Of a stretch of 64,000 bases of DNA, positions 44,019 to 52,352 are shown in pieces. Below the pieces are notes generated by a model. It saw only the letters and a program-made list of their open reading frames with translations. It did no database searches and was not told the origin of the DNA. The DNA lies in NCBI RefSeq assembly GCF_012328925.1, contig NZ_JAAXLS010000023.1, forward strand, positions 1-64,000. The letters run 5' to 3'. Source of the stretch: Amycolatopsis acididurans (GTDB taxonomy: Bacteria; Actinomycetota; Actinomycetes; Mycobacteriales; Pseudonocardiaceae). The number at the start of each line of letters is the position of its first letter. Positions within the stretch are counted from its first letter, which is position 1. A program made the translations under genes and the position numbers.

Positions 44019-44332
44019 CTCAAGGGTTTGTCATCGACCATGACGTGATAGTTGGCCTTGCCGTTGTCGATGCTGACGATCTCCGCGGTGAGCCCTGCCC
44101 GTGTTGTGCCCGCGGTCAGGGTGCAGCGCACCGTCCGTCCCACCGTCGCGGCCACCGGCCCCGGGCAGGTCACGGTGTCCGGGCGCGTCCCCACCGACTG
44201 CTGGAGCGCGTCGGCGATGCCCCGTTCGAACTCGGCCTGACTGATGGTCGGGGCCGGCTTCTCCACCTTCACGGTGCAACCGCCGAGCACCAGCGCGGCA
44301 CCATACAGCGCGAAGATCGCGTTACGGATCAC
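44015..44332 (-). CDS. DUF4333 lipoprotein, module copy A
   Basis: This 105-residue exported lipoprotein has a signal peptide with lipobox LVLGGC (Cys19) and a DUF4333 domain with two Cys (TVTCPGPVAA, TVRCTLTAGTTRAG) that probably form a disulfide. It is a paralog of the gene at 48091-48396. It is the last gene of module copy A, 12 bp after the membrane-protein gene, and overlaps the 3' end of the IclR gene by 4 bp. Confidence 0.85.
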   Translation of the reverse strand: MIRNAIFALYGAALVLGGCTVKVEKPAPTISQAEFERGIADALQQSVGTRPDTVTCPGPVAATVGRTVRCTLTAGTTRAGLTAEIVSIDNGKANYHVMVDDKPLS

Positions 44333-44344
44333 AGGTTCGCCCTC

Positions 44345-45061
44345 TCAAGCCCAGACGGTCCGGGGAATACGGTCGAGAATGTCGCAGCGCCGGTCCAGCG
44401 CCGGGATCAGCCTGGCGGGGTCGCGGTGATCGCCGACCCGGTCCAGCACCTCGAGGTGGTCGGCGAAGACCGTGATGTCCCGGAACGTCTCCGGATCGTG
44501 AATCAGGAACTCGATCAGGGCCGGGCTCAGCATGGCGACGGCGAACCCCGGATCCTCCGACCAGACGTCGAACATCTCGTCGAACTGCGGATGCCCGGTG
44601 CGCACCTCGCCCCAGATCGCGTTGTTGATCTTGCTCGCGACGGGCACCGCCCGTTGCACGAGCGTCGTCGGCCGCACTGTCGGCGTGCGCACCCAGACGC
44701 AGCACACCTCGCTGAATTCGCCGTTGTAATACGTGTCGAGTGAGGCCGCGAGGAACGGCCGTCCACGGTGGACACCGGTAATGACGTTGGGCGCGGCTGT
44801 GGCCTTCGGCGGCCCGGCCAACGGCTTGCGTGGGTCCCGCCCGCCGAACTGGGCCATTTGCCGGGTGTACAGCTCGGCCACGGTGTCGTCCCGCTCCGCG
44901 AACGTCCACCCACGCCGCGGCATCTCCTCCCGCAACCGGCCGAGCGCGGCCTGCTCGTCTCGTTTGTAGGACTTGTTGAGCCAGACGCCCATCCAGGTCA
45001 GGCCCGCGGCGAGCAGCACGGTTCCACCGGCCGCCATCGCGATGATCACGCCGACACTCAC
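44345..45061 (-). CDS. Membrane-anchored protein of unknown function, module copy A
   Basis: I do not recognise a named family for this 238-residue protein. It has one N-terminal membrane helix (about residues 4-27) and a globular domain with RRGWTFAERDDTVAELYTRQ, ITGVHRGRPFLAA and the C-terminal RDPARLIPALDRRCDILDRI. Two close paralogs sit at 48405-49124 and 49141-49860. Location in the T7SS-like module suggests a role in secretion, immunity or surface attachment. Confidence 0.75.
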   Translation of the reverse strand: MSVGVIIAMAAGGTVLLAAGLTWMGVWLNKSYKRDEQAALGRLREEMPRRGWTFAERDDTVAELYTRQMAQFGGRDPRKPLAGPPKATAAPNVITGVHRGRPFLAASLDTYYNGEFSEVCCVWVRTPTVRPTTLVQRAVPVASKINNAIWGEVRTGHPQFDEMFDVWSEDPGFAVAMLSPALIEFLIHDPETFRDITVFADHLEVLDRVGDHRDPARLIPALDRRCDILDRIPRTVWA

Positions 45062-45128
45062 CGGACCGAGCGTGCTCGAGATTCCCGTCCGCCGGGTGGG
45101 GTTTGCCCGCCATCACCCGAACGAGAGC

Positions 45129-45575
45129 TCAGCGCCTGCCGCGGCCGAACACGGTGAAGCCCTCGAAGAACCGGTCCTCCTGCGCGGGCTCCTGACGGAC
45201 CGGGACCGGCGGCGCCGCAGCCGGTTCCCGCGCCAGCACCCGGTCGAGCACATCGGACTCCCCGAGACCGCGGCGCACCACCTCGGCCTGCATCCGTGCC
45301 GCGGCCGCCGTCGCCGCCGCCACCGTCTGCGTCACGGTCTTCGCCAGCACGGCCGGGTCGGCCTGCCCGGCCCGGCCGCCGAACTTGATCTGCCGCACAT
45401 CGCCGCCGGAATCGGACACCACCGTCACCATGCCGTCGGGCGAGGTGACCGTCGCGGTCACGGTCTTCATCTCCTCGACCGTCTGCTCGTAGGCCTCGGC
45501 GCGCCGCCGGTTGTCCGCCGCCGCGCTTTCGATCGCCTCGATGCGCCGCAGCAGGCGCTCGGCTTCGTCGCTCAT
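45129..45575 (-). CDS. YbaB/EbfC family protein, module copy A
   Basis: This is a 148-residue protein of the YbaB/EbfC nucleoid-associated family. An N-terminal helix (LLRRIEAIESAAADNRRR) is followed by the beta region VTSPDGMVTVVSDSGGDVRQI, and it ends with a Pro-rich tail. In actinobacteria such proteins often accompany EspC/WXG100-type genes; whether they bind DNA there is unclear. It overlaps the downstream end of the broken DUF partner by 4 bp. Confidence 0.85.
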   Translation of the reverse strand: MSDEAERLLRRIEAIESAAADNRRRAEAYEQTVEEMKTVTATVTSPDGMVTVVSDSGGDVRQIKFGGRAGQADPAVLAKTVTQTVAAATAAAARMQAEVVRRGLGESDVLDRVLAREPAAAPPVPVRQEPAQEDRFFEGFTVFGRGRR

Positions 45576-46179
45576 CGCGCCGCCTCGGGCCGGATCGTCG
45601 ACAGGAACCGCTGGAACTCGCCGAACACCTCGTCGAACTGGTCCGGCAACGCGGTCAGCACGACGTGCAGGACGGCACGCCGGTGCTCGTCATGGCTGTC
45701 GCGCATCGCGATGAACACCTGGAACTGCCCGATCTCCCGCGGCGCGCCGTGCACATCGACCGTCATCCGCACGGCCTGCGTCAGCCCGGGACTCGCCGCG
45801 GAACCAACCTCGTTGCGCCGTCCTAAGTGGACGTCGCGCCCGGAGGCCCGCAGCTTGTCGACGGCTTCGTCCGCGAGGCGTGTCAACGGCTCGTCGGCGC
45901 CGCGGACCTCGCCGCGGAACCAACCTCGTTGCGCCGTCCTAAGTGGACGTCGCGCCCGGAGGCCCGCAGCTTGTCGACGGCTTCGTCCGCGAGGCGTGTC
46001 AACGGCTCGTCGGCGCCGCGGACCTCGCCGCTGATCGTGATGTTGGCCGTGAAGCCCCGGCCGGCGGGCGGGCGCAGCGCCACGAACGCGGCCTGCTCCG
46101 CGCCCGCCTCGTCCGGGGACACCGACCGCCAGCCCTCGGGCAACGAGAACTCGATCGGCACGGGGAGGGTCGCTACCAC
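45572..46179 (-). pseudogene. DUF partner gene broken by 116-bp tandem duplication, module copy A
   Basis: From the start at 46179 (M-V-A-T-L-P-V-P-I-E-F-S-L-P-E-G-W) the frame reads 90 or so residues, then shifts and stops at 45883. The cause is a perfect 116-bp direct repeat (45792-45907 and 45908-46023), and 116 is not a multiple of three. Removing one copy gives 164 codons that align end to end with the intact 164-residue paralog at 50435-50929. A truncated 98-residue protein or an expressed 3' part is possible. Function of the family is unknown. Confidence 0.85.
45792..46023. repeat. Perfect 116-bp tandem duplication
   Basis: Two identical head-to-tail copies are present. The 8-bp sequence CTCGCCGC begins both copies, and CTCGCCG recurs right after the second copy (46024), typical of slippage between short direct repeats. 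The repeat lies inside the DUF partner gene and shifts its frame. Confidence 0.95.
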
Positions 46180-46199
46180 TGCTTACTCCAAACCGGATG

Positions 46200-47576
46200 T
46201 CAGAAGACGGAATCCCAGACCTTCTTGGCGCCACCGGCGACGTCCGAGGCCACGTCGCCGACGTCCTTACCCACGTCGGTGACGGTGTCGACGACCTCAC
46301 CCGGATCGACACTGACGTCGAACCCGACCTTCCCGCCGACGCCCAGCGCCACGCCCACCGAGCCGCCGACGTGGAACTTGCCGTCGTCGCCCATGCCGAC
46401 CTGGCCACTGGCCTCGGCGCCCGCACCGGCCCACGCCTCGCCGTGCGCACCCGCACCGACACCGGCGACCTCGGCACCCACATCGCCCTCGGCCCTGGCC
46501 CCGGCGAACGCCTCGGCGCTGCCCTCCGCACCGGTCCAGCCGACGCTGCCCTGGGCCTCGGCCTTGGCACCGACCATGGCTTCGGCGCTGCCTTGCACGT
46601 TGGCGTGGTCGGTGAGGTTGAGCTGGCCCTCCGCGCTGCCTTTCGCCAGGTACGCCTCCGCGCCGGCCCCGGCGCTCACACCCAGCGCGCTCGCCGACGC
46701 GTGCGCCTCCGCGCCCGCGCCCAGCAGCGAGCCCTCGGCCTTGCCCTCGCCGGAGAACGGCCCGTTCTCGAACTTGCCTTCGGCCTTACCGCCGAGCACG
46801 TCCACATCGGCCGAGGCTTCCCAGGTCTTCTCCGGGACGTCGATGCCCAGCGCCTTGAGGTACCCGTCGATCTTGTCGCCCAGCAGGCCGTCGGCCGGGT
46901 TGCCGAACTCGCGGTTGTAGCTGCGGCCGCCCTTGTTGTTCTGCCAGCCGCCCGGGTCCTCGTCGACCAGTTCGCCGGTGACGGGGTCGCGCACCTTGCG
47001 GGTCTGCCGGTTGTCGGCGCCGTACTCCTTCTCGCCCTCCTTGAGCGTGAAGCCACCCTCGCCATCCGGTTCGAGCGCGAGTGCGCCCGCGACCTTGGTG
47101 CCGGCCTGCTCCAGCTTGGCGCGCGCCTTGGCCAGCCGGGACTGCGCCGCCTGCGCGCCCTCCGAGCCCGGATCGTCCGCGGGAGCCGCGGCGTCGCCAC
47201 CGGACCGGGCGGACTGCGCCTGCTGCTGTGCCTGCGCCGCCCGGCTCGCCGCCTGCGCCTGGGTGTACTCCTCGATGGCCGCCTGCGCCTCGCGCTGCGC
47301 CCAGGTGAGCGTGTCGCCGTAGTCGGCCAGCCGCTGCGCGCCCTGGCCGATCGTGCCGACCGTGGCCTGCCAGCGCGGCACGTGATCGCCGAAGGACTCG
47401 CGGAAGGCCGCGCTGCCCTGTCCCTCCCACTGGGCCGGGTCGACCCCGCCCAGCCCGCTGCCCACGTTGCCGACACCCCGGATCGTGCCGACGAGGGAGC
47501 GCAGATCGGCGGCGATGCGCTCCGGATCGCCGGGGATCAGGTCCCTCGGGTTGGTGGTCTGCCCCAGCTCCGCCAT
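46200..47576 (-). CDS. Large T7SS-signal protein with Ala/Gly-rich C-terminal repeats, module copy A
   Basis: This 458-residue protein starts at 47576 (MAELGQTTNPRDLIPGDPER). Residues 1-110 match the putative T7SS secretion-signal domain seen at the N-terminus of actinobacterial polymorphic toxins (WEGQGSAAFRESFG, YGDTLTWAQREAQAAIEEY). A linker with GGWQNNKGGRSYNREFG follows. From about residue 240 to 430 there are degenerate Ala/Gly/Glu repeats (SAEAFAGARAEGDVGAEVAG, VGVALGVGGKVGFD). No catalytic toxin domain is recognised. It is a paralog of 50952-52352 and its start shares a base with the EspC-like stop. Confidence 0.8.
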   Translation of the reverse strand: MAELGQTTNPRDLIPGDPERIAADLRSLVGTIRGVGNVGSGLGGVDPAQWEGQGSAAFRESFGDHVPRWQATVGTIGQGAQRLADYGDTLTWAQREAQAAIEEYTQAQAASRAAQAQQQAQSARSGGDAAAPADDPGSEGAQAAQSRLAKARAKLEQAGTKVAGALALEPDGEGGFTLKEGEKEYGADNRQTRKVRDPVTGELVDEDPGGWQNNKGGRSYNREFGNPADGLLGDKIDGYLKALGIDVPEKTWEASADVDVLGGKAEGKFENGPFSGEGKAEGSLLGAGAEAHASASALGVSAGAGAEAYLAKGSAEGQLNLTDHANVQGSAEAMVGAKAEAQGSVGWTGAEGSAEAFAGARAEGDVGAEVAGVGAGAHGEAWAGAGAEASGQVGMGDDGKFHVGGSVGVALGVGGKVGFDVSVDPGEVVDTVTDVGKDVGDVASDVAGGAKKVWDSVF

Positions 47577-47983
47577 CAGTACAGCGCCCCTTCCGGCCCG
47601 TCGCCGTCCAGCCGGCTCGCGATGGAGCCGACCGCGCCGCCGAGGCCCTTGGTGACAGCGGGATTGACGAAACCGGACGAGCCCGCGGAATCGACCAGCT
47701 CGCCGATACCGCCGACGAGCCGGCCGACGCCCGAATCCTGCTCTTCGTAGGCGGACGCGGCGCCCTTGAGGTCGATGCCGTGGTCGTCGGCCTTGTCGTG
47801 CAGGTTCTGGACGGACTTCTTCATGTCGTCGATGAACTGGCCCCAGCCCTGCTGCACGCCGGCGTGGCCGTAATCGCCGCTCGGTCCTTGCCACACGAGG
47901 TCGGCGGCCTCTCGGATCACTCCGCCGATCTGGCCCGCTGCCTGCCGCAGCTCATCAGGGACTGTTCCGAACCCGCTCGTCAT
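47576..47983 (-). CDS. EspC/WXG100-like T7SS protein, module copy A
   Basis: This 135-residue helical protein begins MTSGFGTVPDELRQAAGQI. It has the EspC-like layout with QQGWGQFIDDMKKSV and the T7SS export motif YxxxD in AYEEQD, followed by a Gly-rich tail. The partner is presumably the large protein encoded directly downstream (TGATG coupling). ESX core ATPase genes are not in the window. It is paralogous to 52352-52990, which has a longer repetitive tail. Confidence 0.8.
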   Translation of the reverse strand: MTSGFGTVPDELRQAAGQIGGVIREAADLVWQGPSGDYGHAGVQQGWGQFIDDMKKSVQNLHDKADDHGIDLKGAASAYEEQDSGVGRLVGGIGELVDSAGSSGFVNPAVTKGLGGAVGSIASRLDGDGPEGALY

Positions 47984-48090
47984 GTCTGGAATCCCACCTG
48001 CCGGTTTCGCTTCTCCGAACCTGCGACTACGACGGCGTGCCGGGCGAGCGGGTTCCCGCGTTTTGGGTCGTTTCGCGAGTTTTCTTCCGA

Positions 48091-48396
48091 TCAGCGCATG
48101 GGCTGCTGATCGACCTGGGCCCGGTAGTGCGCGGTGCCGTTCTCGTAGGAGGTGATGGTCGCGCTCAGGCCGTAACGGGTGCTGCCCGCCGTCAGCACGC
48201 AGCGCATGGTCTGCCCGGCCTCGGCCTTGATCGGGCCGGGACATTCGACCTTGTCGGGTCGCTGGCCGACGGCCTTCGTGAGCGTGTCGGTGATGCCCTG
48301 CTCGAGGGTGTCCTTCGCGACGGTGTCCCCTTTGGACGAACACCCGAACAAGGTGAGGCCGGCGGCGACGACGAGCGGGAAAGCACGCAGCTTCAA
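48091..48396 (-). CDS. DUF4333 lipoprotein, module copy B
   Basis: This 101-residue lipoprotein begins at a TTG (48396) with GGAG five bases upstream; signal peptide and lipobox LTLFGC are visible. The DUF4333 domain has the same two Cys motifs as copy A (KVECPGPIKA, TMRCVLTAGSTRYG). It is 8 bp downstream of a membrane-protein gene of the module. Confidence 0.82.
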   Translation of the reverse strand: MKLRAFPLVVAAGLTLFGCSSKGDTVAKDTLEQGITDTLTKAVGQRPDKVECPGPIKAEAGQTMRCVLTAGSTRYGLSATITSYENGTAHYRAQVDQQPMR

Positions 48397-48404
48397 GGAA
48401 ACTC

Positions 48405-49124
48405 CTAAGCCCAGACAGTGGTCGGAATACGGTCGAGAAGATCGCAACGCAGGTCCAGCGCGGGAATGAGCTGGGCCGGGTCCCGATGGTCGGTGATCTG
48501 GTCGAGAGCGTCGAGGTGGTCGGCGAAGAACATGAAACCGCGCAGCCGCCGCTGCTCGGCGACGAGGAATCCGGCCAGTTCCGAGCTCACCACCGCCGCC
48601 GCGAACCGCGGATCTTCGGACAGGACCTCGAAACGGTCGTCGAACTCCGGATTGCCGGAGGCGATGTCGCCGCGGCCGATCGCGTTGTTCACCCGGCTCT
48701 CCGCCTTGGCGACCTTGCGCACGGTCAGCGAAGGCCGCGCGGCCGGAGCCCGCACCCGGACGCACAGCTCCGGGCCCGCGCTGCCGCGGTGAACGGTGTC
48801 GAGCACGGCCGCGACGAAGGGCCTGCCGCGATGGGTGCCGGTGATGACATCACGCGCACCCGAGGCCCTCGGCGGGTCCGCGAAGGGATGCAGCGCATTC
48901 GGCAATGCGAACTCGCGGTGCTGGCGGGTGTAGAGATCCGCCACCGAATCGTCGCGTTCGGCGTAGCTCCAGCCGCGCCGCGCGAGCTCGTCCCGGAGCC
49001 CGCCGAGTGCGGCCTGCTCGCGCTCCCGGTTCGACCGGTTGAGCCAGACCACGAGCCAGACGATCGCGGCGGCCACGAGCACCGTCCCGCCGACCGCGAT
49101 CGCGATGACCGCCCCGACACTCAT
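48405..49124 (-). CDS. Membrane-anchored protein of unknown function, module copy B1
   Basis: This 239-residue paralog of 44345-45061 has an N-terminal helix at about 4-27, RRGWSYAERDDSVADLYTRQ, ITGTHRGRPFVAA and the C-terminal HRDPAQLIPALDLRCDLLDRI. It is followed by the DUF4333 gene. One of two adjacent copies in module B. Function not known. Confidence 0.75.
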   Translation of the reverse strand: MSVGAVIAIAVGGTVLVAAAIVWLVVWLNRSNREREQAALGGLRDELARRGWSYAERDDSVADLYTRQHREFALPNALHPFADPPRASGARDVITGTHRGRPFVAAVLDTVHRGSAGPELCVRVRAPAARPSLTVRKVAKAESRVNNAIGRGDIASGNPEFDDRFEVLSEDPRFAAAVVSSELAGFLVAEQRRLRGFMFFADHLDALDQITDHRDPAQLIPALDLRCDLLDRIPTTVWA

Positions 49125-49140
49125 CGACTCGATCCGCTCC

Positions 49141-49860
49141 CTACGTCCACACCATCGCCGGAATGAGGTCGAGCAGATCGCACCGCAGATCGAGCGCCGG
49201 GATCAGCCGGTCCGGATCGCGGTGGTCGCCGACGCGATCGTCCACAGTGAACTGATCGCCGTAGACGGCGAACCCGGTCACCTCGCGGGGAGCGTTCATC
49301 ACGAAGCTCGCGACCTGCGGGGTGATGACGGCGCGGGCGAACTGCTCGTTCTCGCAGTCGACCTGGAACCGCTCGTCGAAGCCGGGATAGCCGAACACGA
49401 TGTCGCCGTGCCCGATCGCTGCCCGGACGCGGCTCTGCGTCCCGGCCACGCGTTTGACGGCGAGCCAGGGACGCATCGCGGGAAGCCGGATCCAGACCGC
49501 GCCCACCGGGAACACCTGGCCCTTGTGCTGCACGTCGAACACCGCGGCGACGAACGAACGGCCGCGATGCACGCCGGTGATCACCTGGTTCGCGTGCAGT
49601 GCCTCGGGCGTGCCGACGAAGGGCTCCAGCGGATTGCCGATCACCGAGAACTGGGGCTGCGCGTTGAACACCTCGACGAGGGAATCGTCGCGTTCGGCGT
49701 AGCTCCAGCCGCGTTTCGGCGCCTCCTCCCGCAATCGCGCGAGCGCCTTGCCCTCGGCGGCCTTGTTGGACCGGCCGAGCGCGATCACCAGCCACGTGAT
49801 CGCGGCGGCCACCAGCAACGTCCCGCCGATGGCGATCGTGAGACCTACCCCGAGGCTCAT
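49141..49860 (-). CDS. Membrane-anchored protein of unknown function, module copy B2
   Basis: This 239-residue paralog of the two previous membrane proteins shares KRGWSYAERDDSLVEVF, ITGVHRGRSFVAA and HRDPDRLIPALDLRCDLLDLI. It overlaps the YbaB gene by 4 bp and precedes copy B1 by 16 bp, so both are in one operon. The three copies differ mostly in the middle domain, which may reflect different partners. Confidence 0.75.
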   Translation of the reverse strand: MSLGVGLTIAIGGTLLVAAAITWLVIALGRSNKAAEGKALARLREEAPKRGWSYAERDDSLVEVFNAQPQFSVIGNPLEPFVGTPEALHANQVITGVHRGRSFVAAVFDVQHKGQVFPVGAVWIRLPAMRPWLAVKRVAGTQSRVRAAIGHGDIVFGYPGFDERFQVDCENEQFARAVITPQVASFVMNAPREVTGFAVYGDQFTVDDRVGDHRDPDRLIPALDLRCDLLDLIPAMVWT

Positions 49861-50438
49861 CGGCCGGGTCCACCTCCGAGCACGTTGAAGCCCTCGAAGT
49901 AGTCGTCCTCGTGGGCGGCAGCGCCGCGGGACGCCCCACCAGGCCTCGGCGCCGCGGGCCGTGGCGTGGCCTGCGGCTGCGGCGCGCTCTGCGGCTGGTA
50001 CTGGTACGGGGCCTGCTCGGGCTCGGGCGGCAGTCCCGGCGGAGGCGGCCCCGGGTCGCCGGGGCGCTGAGCGCCGAAGATCTGCTCGTCGGAGTCGAGC
50101 ACCTTGTCGAGCAGGTCGCTGTCCCCGAGGCCGTGCCGCACCACTTCCGCCTGCTGCTTCGCCGCCTCGGCGCGGGCCGCGGCGATCGTGTGGGTCACCG
50201 ACGCCGCCAGCGCGGCGGGCGCCAGATCGCGAACGCGCTCGCCGAAGCTGACCGACTTGACCTCACCGCCGGGCCCGGCGACCACGGTGACCACGCCGTC
50301 CGGCGAACTGGCCGTCCCGGTGACCTCCTTGAGCTCGTCCGACATCTGCTGATAGGCCTCGGTGCGTCTGCGGTTGTCGGCGGCCGCCGTGTCGATCGCC
50401 TCGATACGGCGGAGCAACTGGTCCGCGTAATGGCTCAT
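49857..50438 (-). CDS. YbaB/EbfC family protein, module copy B
   Basis: This 193-residue paralog of 45129-45575 has the N-terminal LLRRIEAIDTAAADNRRR and VVTVVAGPGGEVKSVSFG. It has a longer low-complexity Pro/Gln-rich region (about residues 125-175) before the C-terminal EDDYFEGFNVLGG, a tail shared with copy A (RFFEGFTVFG). It overlaps both neighbours by 4 bp. Confidence 0.83.
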   Translation of the reverse strand: MSHYADQLLRRIEAIDTAAADNRRRTEAYQQMSDELKEVTGTASSPDGVVTVVAGPGGEVKSVSFGERVRDLAPAALAASVTHTIAAARAEAAKQQAEVVRHGLGDSDLLDKVLDSDEQIFGAQRPGDPGPPPPGLPPEPEQAPYQYQPQSAPQPQATPRPAAPRPGGASRGAAAHEDDYFEGFNVLGGGPGR

Positions 50439-50929
50439 GACGTTGCCTCTTCCGGCTTGATGGACGACACGAACTGCTGAAAGTCCCCGACGACGTCCTG
50501 GAACTGCTCGGCCAGAGCGCTGAGCACGATCTCCAGCACCGCGTTACGGCTCGGGTCGCGGGTGTCGCGCATGCCGAGGAACACCTGCAGCTGCACCAGA
50601 TGCTCGGGCTGGTTGTTCAGCAGCAGCGTCATCCGCACCGTCTGGGTGAGCCCGGGATTGGCCTCGGACCCGGACTCCTTGCGCTTGCCGATCTCGGCGT
50701 CCGGCGCGCCCCGGCGCAGGCGTTCGACCGCCTCGTCCGCCAGCTTGGCCAGCGGTTCGGCGGCGTCGTGCAGCTTGCCCGCGATCGTGATGTTGGGGGT
50801 GAAGCCCTTCACGCCCGGGGGCCGCAGCGCTACGAACGCGGCCTCGCCCGCGTCGACCCGGTCCGGTGGCACCGATCGCCAGCCCTCGGGCAGCGAGAAC
50901 TGGATCGGCACCGGAATCGTGGCAACCAC
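50435..50929 (-). CDS. DUF partner protein, module copy B (intact)
   Basis: This 164-residue protein, beginning MVATIPVPIQFSLPEGWRSV, is the intact paralog of the broken gene in module A. It is an alpha/beta domain resembling PsbP/LpqN-like folds (FTPNITIAGKL, TQTVRMTLLLNNQP). No signal peptide is visible. It may act as a chaperone for the neighbouring T7SS substrates, by analogy with small EspG/LpqN-type partners (inference only). Confidence 0.75.
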   Translation of the reverse strand: MVATIPVPIQFSLPEGWRSVPPDRVDAGEAAFVALRPPGVKGFTPNITIAGKLHDAAEPLAKLADEAVERLRRGAPDAEIGKRKESGSEANPGLTQTVRMTLLLNNQPEHLVQLQVFLGMRDTRDPSRNAVLEIVLSALAEQFQDVVGDFQQFVSSIKPEEATS

Positions 50930-50951
50930 TTTGTCTCCGTATCCGTTGTCG

Positions 50952-52352
50952 CTAGAACATGCCGCCGACGAAATCGCCGACCGCGTCGGCGGCGTTCGCT
51001 ATCCCGTGGCCGACGTCGGAGGCCACATCCGCCACATCGCCGGCGACGTCCTTCACCGTATCCACGACCTCGCCGGGGTCGACGGCGAAGTCGAAGCCGA
51101 CCTTGCCACCGACGCCGAGCGCCACGCCGACCGAGGCGCCGACGTGGAACTTGCCGTCGTCGCCCATCCCGAACTGACCACTGGCCTCGGCGCCGACACC
51201 GGCCCACGCCTCACCGTGCACACCGGCGCTGACACCGGCGACCTCGGCGCTGGCCTGGCCTTCCACCTTCGCACCGGCGAAGGCCTCGGCGCTGCCCTGC
51301 ACGCCCGTCCAGCCCGCGCTGCCCTCGGCGCTGGCCTGCGCGCCGATCATGCCTTCGGCCGAGCCCGAGACCCCGGCGTGGTCGCCGAGTTTGACCTCGC
51401 CCTCGGCGCTGCCCTTGGCCAGATAGGCCTCGGCGTTGGCGGAACCGCTCACGCCCAGCGCGCTGACCGTCGCCTCGGCACTCGCGCCGGCCCCCAGCAC
51501 CGAACCTTCGAGCTTGCCCTGACCGGAGAAAGGACCGGAGGAGAAGTCGCCCTCGACCTTGCCGTCGAGCCAGGACGTCTCCGCCGACGCCTTGTAGGTC
51601 TTCTCGTCGATGTCGAAGCCGAGCGACTTGAGGGTGTCGGCGATCTTGTCGTGCATCATGCCGTCGGACTGGGAACCCCACTCGCCCGAGTAGCTCTTGT
51701 TACGCCCGTTGCGCTGCCAGCCGCCCGGGTCGACCCACTCGCCCTTTTCCTTGTCCCACTTGGTCTTCTTGCGGGCGTCGGCGCCGAACTCGTAGCCCTC
51801 GCCGATGTCCTTCTTGTAGCCGCCCTCGCCGTCGGACTTCATGCCGAACGCCTCGGCGACCGCACCGCCGGCGGCGGCGAGCTTGTCGCGTGCGTTGGCC
51901 AGGACGGTCTGCGCGTCCTGCGCGGCCGCCGCGAAGGGGTCCTGGAACGGCGCGACCGTCTGCCCGGCGGCCGAGGCCTGCGTGGCCTGCGCGTTGTACT
52001 GCTCGGCCGCGGCTTGGGAGGCCGCCTGCGCCTGGGTGTAGATCTCGATCGCGCGCTGGGCCTCCGACTGGGCCCAGGTCAGCGCGTCGCCGTAGTCGGC
52101 GAGCGACTGGCCGCCCTGGCCGATCAGCTCGACCGTGTTGAGCCATTTCGGCGGCTCCGGGTTGAACGCGTCCCAGAACGCGTTCGCGCCCTGGCCCGTC
52201 CAGTCGCCGATGTTGACGCCCTTGAGCCCGTCGCCCGTGGTGCCGATCTTGTCGATGTTGCCGATCAGCTCACGGAGATCGCTGCTGATCTGTTCCGGCT
52301 CGCCGGGGATCAGGTCCTTGGGATCGGTCGTCTGCCCGAGTTCCGCGGCCAT
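50952..52352 (-). CDS. Large T7SS-signal protein with Ala/Gly-rich C-terminal repeats, module copy B
   Basis: This 466-residue paralog of 46200-47576 begins MAAELGQTTDPKDLIPGEPE; the signal domain has WTGQGANAFWDAFNPEPPKW and DYGDALTWAQSEAQRAIEIY. The C-terminal half carries the same repeat region (GSAEAFAGAKVEGQASAEVA, HVGASVGVALGVGGKVGFD). The middle region diverges more from copy A than either end. Start and EspC-like stop share a base. No known toxin domain is seen. Confidence 0.8.
   Translation of the reverse strand: MAAELGQTTDPKDLIPGEPEQISSDLRELIGNIDKIGTTGDGLKGVNIGDWTGQGANAFWDAFNPEPPKWLNTVELIGQGGQSLADYGDALTWAQSEAQRAIEIYTQAQAASQAAAEQYNAQATQASAAGQTVAPFQDPFAAAAQDAQTVLANARDKLAAAGGAVAEAFGMKSDGEGGYKKDIGEGYEFGADARKKTKWDKEKGEWVDPGGWQRNGRNKSYSGEWGSQSDGMMHDKIADTLKSLGFDIDEKTYKASAETSWLDGKVEGDFSSGPFSGQGKLEGSVLGAGASAEATVSALGVSGSANAEAYLAKGSAEGEVKLGDHAGVSGSAEGMIGAQASAEGSAGWTGVQGSAEAFAGAKVEGQASAEVAGVSAGVHGEAWAGVGAEASGQFGMGDDGKFHVGASVGVALGVGGKVGFDFAVDPGEVVDTVKDVAGDVADVASDVGHGIANAADAVGDFVGGMF

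Noticed and set aside
45792..46023. Direct repeats as part of a CRISPR array
   Set aside because: There are only two abutting copies of 116 bp with no spacers, and they lie inside a coding region.
46200..47576. Assignment of the large T7SS proteins to a named toxin class
   Set aside because: The N-terminal domain is toxin-like, but no catalytic motif could be recognised in the C-terminal half.
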